Part shown: piece after piece, positions 1 through 5,158 of the stretch
Layout of the letters: each line of letters opens with the position of its first letter
Position numbering within the stretch: the first letter of the stretch is position 1
Assembly (NCBI GenBank): GCA_002393815.1
Contig: DGUB01000138.1
Span: 1 to 16,748, forward strand
Origin: Ruminococcus sp. UBA4321
GTDB lineage: Bacteria; Bacillota; Clostridia; Oscillospirales; Ruminococcaceae
DNA: 16,748 bases
Reading direction: 5' to 3'
Notes under the pieces: generated by a model
What the model was told of the DNA's origin: nothing
The model's input: only the letters and a program-made list of their open reading frames with translations
Database searches by the model: none
Position numbers and translations under genes: made by a program

Positions 1-874
1 GGAAGTTGCCTCCCCACCATGCGCCATGATAATAACTATATGGATAACGGGCATAATCAATTGTCGGATAGGTCCAGTCTGCACCTTCTTCAAATTTCGG
101 ATAGGTTTCAATGCCTTCTACCATGATGAGCAGATTCGGATTTTTTTCGAGAACGGCAGCCGCACCGCGTTCGGCGGCATATCTCCAGTTATTTTCGTCT
201 GTCGAGCCGTCCCACTTGGCGAAATTGCCTTCATCGGCTTTGCCGTGGGGTTCGTTTTTGAGGTCGATGGCGATGACAGTATCATCATCTTTATAGTAAT
301 CCGCAAACCAGGAGAGGGCTTCCAGCCAGTCATCCGTGCTGTAGTTGTCGTCATACCACAGCGGATAGTTATGTCCGGCGGCGTTGGTAGTGGCGCAGTG
401 GATATCCATCATGATTTTGATGCCGTTTTCCCGGCACCATTCGACGGCTTTGTTCCAGACATCAAAGCTGTACATGGGTGTACCGCCGACTTTTCCTTCG
501 AGCGTGAGTTCCGGATTTTTCCATTCGTTGAGTTTGATAAGCGGGTCAGGCTCGTTATTTTTCCATTGCAGAAGAATCTGTGTGGACATGGGAACGCGCA
601 GAAGATTGAAACCGTGGTCAGCGATTTCGTTGAGCATATCGTGCATATTTCTCGACCAGACACCGTCAAAGACCTGTGAGCCGACGCTGTAGCCGAACCA
701 GTTGCAGCCGGTCATCCAAACTTCGTTTCCGTTTCTGTCCACGACAACGCCGTTTTCAACGTGAAGCCAGTCATCATGAAATTCGTCCGGTTCCTGTGCT
801 GAAACCGGCAGAGCGGCGGTCATATTCAGGAGCATGGCACCTGTGACAAGTGCCGACAGCAAGTGTTTTTTCAT
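1..874 (-). CDS. Secreted GH5 (subfamily 1-like) endoglucanase, 3' end outside window
   Basis: Partial gene: 291 codons are visible, open to the window edge. The product should hydrolyse internal beta-1,4 bonds of cellulose outside the cell. Residues 1-26 form a signal peptide (MKKHLLS, hydrophobic core, cleavage after PVSA). Seen in the catalytic (beta/alpha)8 domain: WMTGCNWFGY (53-62), LLRVPMS (91-97), MDIHC (156-160) and IDLKNEPHG (203-211), where Glu208 is the expected acid/base. LLIMVEGIE and WWGGN follow, and these resemble the Acidothermus E1 type of GH5. The nucleophile Glu and any C-terminal CBM or dockerin lie beyond the window. The ATG is preceded by AAGGGTGAT. The gene lies 80 bases downstream of the GH9 cellulase, behind a strong hairpin and without a clear promoter of its own, so read-through from GH9 is likely. 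Family call is firm; exact specificity is inferred. Confidence 0.92.
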   Translation of the reverse strand, partial: MKKHLLSALVTGAMLLNMTAALPVSAQEPDEFHDDWLHVENGVVVDRNGNEVWMTGCNWFGYSVGSQVFDGVWSRNMHDMLNEIADHGFNLLRVPMSTQILLQWKNNEPDPLIKLNEWKNPELTLEGKVGGTPMYSFDVWNKAVEWCRENGIKIMMDIHCATTNAAGHNYPLWYDDNYSTDDWLEALSWFADYYKDDDTVIAIDLKNEPHGKADEGNFAKWDGSTDENNWRYAAERGAAAVLEKNPNLLIMVEGIETYPKFEEGADWTYPTIDYARYPYSYYHGAWWGGNF

Positions 875-905
875 TCATATCACCCTTTATAATATAATTT
901 CAGGA

Positions 906-940
906 AAAATCCCTCTGCCGGCATTCGTTCCGGCAGAGGG
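906..940 (-). terminator. Intrinsic terminator after the GH9 cellulase
   Basis: A perfect 11-bp stem (CCCTCTGCCGG at 911-921 with CCGGCAGAGGG at 930-940) and 8-base loop, followed on the minus strand by a run of five T. It lies 14 bases past the GH9 stop and just upstream of GH5. It could be a full terminator or a partial one that protects the GH9 mRNA end while letting some transcripts reach GH5. Confidence 0.88.
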
Positions 941-954
941 CAGAAAAGCATTTC

Positions 955-3576
955 TCAGAAAGCAGTCACCAGACCGACGATATATTTCATAATCAGGAGA
1001 GAATCGGCAGCAGTCGGCTTGCCGTCCTTGTCCACATCCGCGTTTTTCTGCTGTGTGTCTGTTAATTTTTCCTTTCCGAGCAGATTCCTGTTCAGAGTAA
1101 TGACATCCAGAATGTCAATCTTGCCGCTTTCGTCAACGTCGCCGAGCATACTGCTGTCAGTCTTAGTGGAAAAATCATTTCGTGTTTCTGCGACTGCAGC
1201 AGTTGTGGCGGTGGTTTTATCAGAAGCGGCTGTTGTCGTTTTTGTAGTAGTAGTTGTTGTCTTTGCAGTAGTAGTTGTTGTCTTTGCAGTAGTAGTTGTT
1301 GTCTTTGCAGTAGTGGTAGTTGTCGCAGTCGTTTCTTTTTCTTCCTGTACGGGAACAGAGCCGTCCGGCTCGATACCGCCGACTAATACGCCGTTATCAT
1401 AGACGCAGATATACTCTGTTTTGATTTCGTTGTTATCGCCGAACATTTGTGTATCTTCCAGGACGGGCAGACCCTGATAGCTGTAATCATTTTCGGGGTT
1501 CCAGGTATCACCATAGTACATGCCCATCGAGAACTGATATTTCTTTCCGGAGTTGGCAATTTTATAGCCGTCCCAGCTGACTTCCATATAATAAGTATTT
1601 TCTTTTTTGTCATACTTGAAAGGACCTGAAAGAATGCCGTCTGCACCGTCTTCAGCAGCTTCTGCGCTGGACTGGTCATATAATTCTCTGGTGCCTGTAC
1701 CGTCTAAGCTGGCAATATTGCTGATTTCGCTGGAATCGAAATAATATCTGACGGAAACTTTATCAGAAGGCTTACTGGAATTTGTACGAACCATGAAAGA
1801 AATTTTTGTCACGCCTGCACCATCATCATTGATGTCATTTACTGCGAAGGCTTCTACCCAGTAATTGTTTCCACCGTTTTCGTCATCACCGGAACTTGTT
1901 TCTTCCGGAGGGAAGTTCTCATCGATTTTATCGTCAGGACTGCCGTAGAAGTGATACAGTCCGGCAGCTGCGCCGACAAATGCGGCATTGTAGTCGATGG
2001 TAACTTCATTATAAGTCCAGTCGGAAGTGACATCGAAGTGCGCGTCTTTTCCGTCAGGACCGCCGACCAGTGCGCCATAGAGGACATGTCTCTGCGGTGA
2101 AGGGTCTTCACACTTGACAAGACCGGAAGCCGCTCTGTGATGCGGGTAAGCAGCGGAATTCTCATTGAAGCCGACAATAAAGCATCTGGGTCCATGGGTG
2201 ACACCGTCATCACGGGTTTCAAGATAGGTGATATCATTGTCGCCCATGAGGTATTCCATCTGACGCTTTGCCCATGCACTGCCTGTACCGGGCTTGTCGT
2301 TGTTCTTATACTTGTCATAGATGAGGGTAACCAGCTGCATTGCTGTATCATAACGCGCACTGCCCCAGGTACTCATGAACGCATAGCCCTGCGGTGTGGA
2401 ATAATTATTCTGCCATGTGTTGATGGCTTTTTCAATCTGGAGCCAGAAGTCAGCATCATCATACTGATTCTTGCCTTTGGCGGCGCGGTACATGTTCTGC
2501 AAATCGAGTTCCGGGTGCTGTAAGTCGATGATACCGAGCAGGGTATTCGCACCGCTCCAGACATCGTTCCAGCAGTATGCCCATCCCGGAGGTGCATAAT
2601 AATCGACGTAGGGCAGACAGTTATTTAAATAAGTAATATCTTCGGTTGCAATGTAGAGCCATGCGGCAGACCAGACAAAGTCATCTTCCCACTTGCTGGA
2701 TAAATAATACTGTTTGGGCCCGTCTGCGTTGTCGCTTCGGAGGAAGTCATCACCTTCGCCGACAGCATATTTTGAAATATGCTTCCATGCAAAATTGTAG
2801 AGTGCCTTTGCATAATCCAGAGATTTGGCAGCATATTCGGGGTCAGTGTCTTTAAAGTTCAGATAGTTGATAGTCAGGGAAGCCGCTGCGGAAACGACAT
2901 AATCTACCTGGGGCTTTTCATCTGTCAGGAAGAATGCCGGACGCGCCATGCTGTCCACTTCCGGAGACTGCCACAGAGCGTGGTCGATATCGCCGTCGCC
3001 GACCTGATAGCAGTGTGCCACGACATTGCCGTCTGCATCCCGGAAGGTACACTTCATCAGATAATCATTGAAATATCTCAGAATTGTTTCGATATGGTCA
3101 TCCTGTCCGGTTGCCTTGTAAGCGTCACGGAATTCGTAATAGCCCCAGCCGAGCGCAGCAGCGGAATAGTTTTCCGGCATACCGAATTCGACATGGTCAC
3201 CGGCATCGTGGAAACCGCCGGCAACATCGACACAGCCGTCGCCGTCTGGGTCGAGGACATCTTTATTCTTGTCAATAAATTCCTGAGAAAGGTTTGTGCC
3301 GACACTTTTTTCATTCATCGGCTGGAGCGGAACCTGTGCATCATAGGCATGGCAGTCACCGCGCCATGAAAGACGGGAATTTTCCTCTACGCCGGTGCCG
3401 CACATATTCGCATCGTAGAAATACATGGAATGCTGGAGCAGACGGGCGAAATTATCCATTTCTGTGAGTTCTGCCGAAGCGGTCAGCGAACCGAACGAAG
3501 GCAGAATGCTGGCTGTCAGCATGGCAGCCGATGCCGCTGCTGCTGTCAGCTTGTGTTTTAACGAATGTTTCTTCAT
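955..3576 (-). CDS. Cellulosomal GH9-CBM3c endoglucanase with type I dockerin
   Basis: An 873-residue secreted cellulase. A signal peptide covers about residues 1-35 (cleavage after LTASA). The GH9 (alpha/alpha)6 domain (about 40-545) shows SRLSWRGD (67-74), FHDAGDH (122-128; Asp124/Asp127 are the catalytic base pair), YPHHR (477-481) and YNEV (522-525; Glu524 is the acid). Residues 570-737 are a CBM3c-like module (WNPENDYSYQGL, ICVYDNGVLVGG). This is the architecture of processive GH9 endoglucanases. A Thr-rich linker (749-795) with TTTTTAK repeats leads to a type I dockerin (811-873), whose calcium loops are DVDESGKIDILD and DVDKDGKPTAAD. The dockerin should plug the enzyme into a scaffoldin cohesin on the cell surface. 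The start is set by AGGAGG seven bases upstream. It has its own consensus promoter and terminator. Confidence in all modules is high. Confidence 0.97.
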   Translation of the reverse strand: MKKHSLKHKLTAAAASAAMLTASILPSFGSLTASAELTEMDNFARLLQHSMYFYDANMCGTGVEENSRLSWRGDCHAYDAQVPLQPMNEKSVGTNLSQEFIDKNKDVLDPDGDGCVDVAGGFHDAGDHVEFGMPENYSAAALGWGYYEFRDAYKATGQDDHIETILRYFNDYLMKCTFRDADGNVVAHCYQVGDGDIDHALWQSPEVDSMARPAFFLTDEKPQVDYVVSAAASLTINYLNFKDTDPEYAAKSLDYAKALYNFAWKHISKYAVGEGDDFLRSDNADGPKQYYLSSKWEDDFVWSAAWLYIATEDITYLNNCLPYVDYYAPPGWAYCWNDVWSGANTLLGIIDLQHPELDLQNMYRAAKGKNQYDDADFWLQIEKAINTWQNNYSTPQGYAFMSTWGSARYDTAMQLVTLIYDKYKNNDKPGTGSAWAKRQMEYLMGDNDITYLETRDDGVTHGPRCFIVGFNENSAAYPHHRAASGLVKCEDPSPQRHVLYGALVGGPDGKDAHFDVTSDWTYNEVTIDYNAAFVGAAAGLYHFYGSPDDKIDENFPPEETSSGDDENGGNNYWVEAFAVNDINDDGAGVTKISFMVRTNSSKPSDKVSVRYYFDSSEISNIASLDGTGTRELYDQSSAEAAEDGADGILSGPFKYDKKENTYYMEVSWDGYKIANSGKKYQFSMGMYYGDTWNPENDYSYQGLPVLEDTQMFGDNNEIKTEYICVYDNGVLVGGIEPDGSVPVQEEKETTATTTTTAKTTTTTAKTTTTTAKTTTTTTKTTTAASDKTTATTAAVAETRNDFSTKTDSSMLGDVDESGKIDILDVITLNRNLLGKEKLTDTQQKNADVDKDGKPTAADSLLIMKYIVGLVTAF
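1240..1330 (-). repeat. Tandem 21-nt repeats coding the Thr-rich linker
   Basis: Three nearly identical 21-base units plus diverged flanks encode repeated TTTTTAK heptapeptides in the linker between CBM3c and dockerin of the GH9 enzyme. Such tracts expand and contract by slippage, so linker length may vary between strains. Confidence 0.85.
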
Positions 3577-3583
3577 ACAAAAA

Positions 3584-3589
3584 CCTCCT
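3584..3589 (-). promoter_or_regulatory. Ribosome-binding site of GH9 gene
   Basis: Perfect AGGAGG on the minus strand, seven bases before the ATG at 3576, which fixes the start codon. Confidence 0.85.
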
Positions 3590-3595
3590 GAAAGA

Positions 3596-3670
3596 AATTT
3601 TCACAATTTGTACATAATTATTATAATATTTTTCTTTGTAAATGTCAAGAGATTTTTTACAATTCGTACA
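3596..3670 (-). promoter_or_regulatory. Pair of 19-bp direct-repeat sites bracketing the GH9 promoter (possible operators)
   Basis: On the minus strand, tgtacgaattgtaaaaaat (3652-3670) and tgtacaaattgtgaaaatt (3596-3614) agree at 16 of 19 positions and lie 56 bp apart. One abuts the upstream side of the -35 box; the other covers the expected transcription start. That position suits a regulator of cellulase expression, but the binding protein is unknown. Confidence 0.5.
3620..3648 (-). promoter_or_regulatory. Sigma-A promoter of GH9 cellulase
   Basis: Perfect TTGACA (3643-3648) and perfect TATAAT (3620-3625) separated by exactly 17 bases on the minus strand. It lies 44 bases upstream of the GH9 ATG and just after the preceding gene. 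Confidence 0.9.
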
Positions 3671-3675
3671 GAAAT

Positions 3676-4248
3676 TTATTTTGTCAGCTGATGAATCAGG
3701 AATTTTGCAGCCTTGCCGAATGTTTTTGCATGTTTTTTGACTTTTGCGGCACAGTCTTTCATTTCTTTCCAGTCATGCAGGAACTGTTCGCGGATTTCCG
3801 GCTTGAACAGGTACATGCCGATTGTCAGCAGCGTGCAGAGAATAGTGATGCACAGGCAGACAATCCGGAACACTTTCCAGAATTTCACACCGGAAGAAGC
3901 ATACTGTTCGCTATAGAACTTCATGCGCTCTCTGGCGGTCATTTCTTTGTTTTCAATGATGAATCCTGAAATCTGCTCATAGTCTTTGGAACGGGCGGAT
4001 TCGGCGATTGCCGGGGTTTCTTTCAGTGCGAGAAAGAAATTTTCTGCAATCTGTGCAAAATCCGGGTTGACTTTGAGAGCCGCTTTCAGAATGGCTTTCT
4101 GTTCGCGGTATCCGTAAGCAGAAACAGCACTGCTCAGAACGCCGGAAAGCTCTATCAGAGCGGATGCATCCAGAAGATTTTCTTCTGCTGCATTGGCGGC
4201 GCGGAGTGCGCCGGGTACGACATACGCTGCAATCTTATAATCATTCAT
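3676..4248 (-). CDS. Hypothetical protein with one C-terminal membrane segment (190 aa)
   Basis: I do not recognise this family. The start is ATG at 4248 (MNDYKIAAYV), chosen because GGAGG lies eight bases upstream; an upstream in-frame extension lacks such a site. Residues 1-115 are soluble, Ala/Glu-rich and probably helical. A strongly hydrophobic segment (about 126-148, VFRIVCLCITILCTLLTIG) should cross the membrane. The last 40 residues are Lys-rich (CAAKVKKHAKTFGKAAKF), which suggests a basic tail on the cytoplasmic side. It follows the flavin reductase-like gene by 41 bases and is probably co-transcribed with it. No terminator is visible before the GH9 promoter, so low read-through into the cellulase gene is possible. 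Confidence 0.75.
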   Translation of the reverse strand: MNDYKIAAYVVPGALRAANAAEENLLDASALIELSGVLSSAVSAYGYREQKAILKAALKVNPDFAQIAENFFLALKETPAIAESARSKDYEQISGFIIENKEMTARERMKFYSEQYASSGVKFWKVFRIVCLCITILCTLLTIGMYLFKPEIREQFLHDWKEMKDCAAKVKKHAKTFGKAAKFLIHQLTK

Positions 4249-4289
4249 GGTGATAACCTCCGTAAAAATAAAATATGATTTATCATTGC

Positions 4290-4868
4290 TTATTTGTTTT
4301 TCTGCTTCTTTCTGACGGAAAATCCGAAATCGCCGCATTTTCTGCCGAGTGCGAAATACTCTCCGTGTGCATAGGCAAGCAGACCCGCCTGCTGGAGATT
4401 GAATTTTCCCTTGCTGTCGATATACCTGTCATCCACCTGTACTGCCGTAATGTCTGCCAGAAACATGGTATGTGTTCCCAGGTGGCGCACTTCACAGACT
4501 TTGCATTCCAGGCTGACCGGACACTGTGTCAGCACCGGCGCACGGACAGTCGTGCCTTCGACAGTCTCCAGATGGCATTTTTCAATCTTGTTGATTTTTG
4601 CGCCGGTTTTCATGCCGCAGTAATCTGTGATTCTGCTCATGGAAGAAGTCGGCAGATTAATTACAAACTCTCTGGTCTTGCTGATAATCGTGTAAGAATA
4701 TCTCGATGGTCTGACAGAAATATACGTCATCGGCGGATGCGTGCAGACAATGCCTGTCCATGCCACTGTCAGCACATTCGGGTGCTGCATGGTTCCGCAG
4801 GTGACAAGTGCAGGCGGCACAGGGGCAAGCATGGCACTGCCTTTCCAGACGACTTTACTCAAATGCAT
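4290..4868 (-). CDS. Flavin reductase family protein (FMN-binding split barrel)
   Basis: About 192 residues, the normal length for the flavoredoxin-like flavin reductase family. These are cytoplasmic FMN-binding proteins that move electrons from NAD(P)H to flavin or partner proteins. Seen motifs: VVWKGSAMLAPVPPALVTCG at the N-terminus, NVLTVAWTGIVCTHPPMTYI (31-50), the FMN-site-like ISVRPSRYS (50-58), EFVINLPT (67-74), CGMKTGAKINK (84-94), and a Cys/aromatic-rich end (YFALGRKCGDFGF). The ATG at 4868 sits only two bases from AGGAGG, whereas a TTG two codons later (4862) has an ideal eight-base gap and gives MSKVVWKG, so TTG may be the real start. It is the first gene of a two-gene operon with the membrane protein at 3676-4248. 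Physiological electron partner unknown. Confidence 0.88.
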   Translation of the reverse strand: MHLSKVVWKGSAMLAPVPPALVTCGTMQHPNVLTVAWTGIVCTHPPMTYISVRPSRYSYTIISKTREFVINLPTSSMSRITDYCGMKTGAKINKIEKCHLETVEGTTVRAPVLTQCPVSLECKVCEVRHLGTHTMFLADITAVQVDDRYIDSKGKFNLQQAGLLAYAHGEYFALGRKCGDFGFSVRKKQKNK

Positions 4869-4870
4869 TC

Positions 4871-4876
4871 CCTCCT
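4871..4876 (-). promoter_or_regulatory. Ribosome-binding site that favours a TTG start
   Basis: AGGAGG on the minus strand. It is two bases from ATG (4868) but eight from the in-frame TTG (4862), which makes the TTG the better-placed initiator. Confidence 0.55.
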
Positions 4877-4895
4877 TTTCAGGCGTTCTTTTTTT

Positions 4896-4924
4896 ATTAT
4901 AGCATATTCACTAAAAAATTGCAA
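4896..4924 (-). promoter_or_regulatory. Promoter of the flavin reductase operon
   Basis: TTGCAA (4919-4924), 17-base spacer and perfect TATAAT (4896-4901) with an extended -10 TG (ATGCTATAAT) on the minus strand. An imperfect palindrome (AATTG...CAATT, 4917-4932) overlaps the -35 box. Confidence 0.8.
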
Positions 4925-5033
4925 TGCCAATTCTAAATTTTTTTCAGTTTGTAATACCGAAAACGATTTTAAGTCCGAAATTTATTTTTCGATAATACTA
5001 ATTGTAAATTTTTTATTTTTTTTTAAAAAACAG

Positions 5034-5062
5034 TTGATTTTGTAGAAAAAATATGTTATGAT
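5034..5062 (+). promoter_or_regulatory. Promoter of the five-gene scaffold/TPR/AIM24 operon
   Basis: TTGATT (5034-5039), 17-base spacer and TATGAT (5057-5062). The predicted transcript starts near 5069 and leaves a leader of about 90 bases. It is divergent from the flavin reductase promoter. The region between them (4925-5033) is very AT-rich with T and A runs and no gene. Confidence 0.65.
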
Positions 5063-5073
5063 ATATATGAGGG

Positions 5074-5121
5074 ACTTTGAAACAGGAGGGTGCATTCAAA
5101 GTACACAGGGCGCACTGCGCC
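5074..5121 (+). promoter_or_regulatory. Structured 5' leader with two hairpins
   Basis: The first inverted repeat is ACTTTGAA (5074-5081) with TTCAAAGT (5095-5102); its loop carries AGGAGGG. The second is GGCGC (5109-5113), loop ACT, GCGCC (5117-5121), followed by a T-rich stretch. Both precede the true ribosome-binding site, so they could tune transcription or translation. No known riboswitch class is recognised. Confidence 0.45.
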
Positions 5122-5146
5122 GATTCTATATTTTTGTAACTATAAA

Positions 5147-5152
5147 AGGAGG
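5147..5152 (+). promoter_or_regulatory. Ribosome-binding site fixing the start of the 859-aa protein
   Basis: AGGAGG, six bases before the ATG at 5159. An earlier in-frame GTG (5090) and an ATG at 5153 directly abut their AGGAGG sequences and are badly spaced. Confidence 0.75.
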
Positions 5153-5158
5153 ATGCTT

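Noticed and set aside
26..679. Long plus-strand open frame opposite the GH5 gene
   Set aside because: It is the antisense shadow of the GH5 codons; it has no ribosome-binding site or recognisable protein features.
1240..1330. Short tandem repeats as a possible CRISPR array
   Set aside because: Units are contiguous without spacers and encode an in-frame Thr linker.
1019..1402. Plus-strand open frame rich in Val (VVVVVFAV)
   Set aside because: It is the reverse complement of the Thr-repeat linker in GH9, not a membrane protein.
3205..3250. DPDGDG stretch in GH9 that looks like a dockerin calcium loop
   Set aside because: It lies within the catalytic domain just before the DAGD motif, a place where GH9 enzymes vary, and has no second loop.
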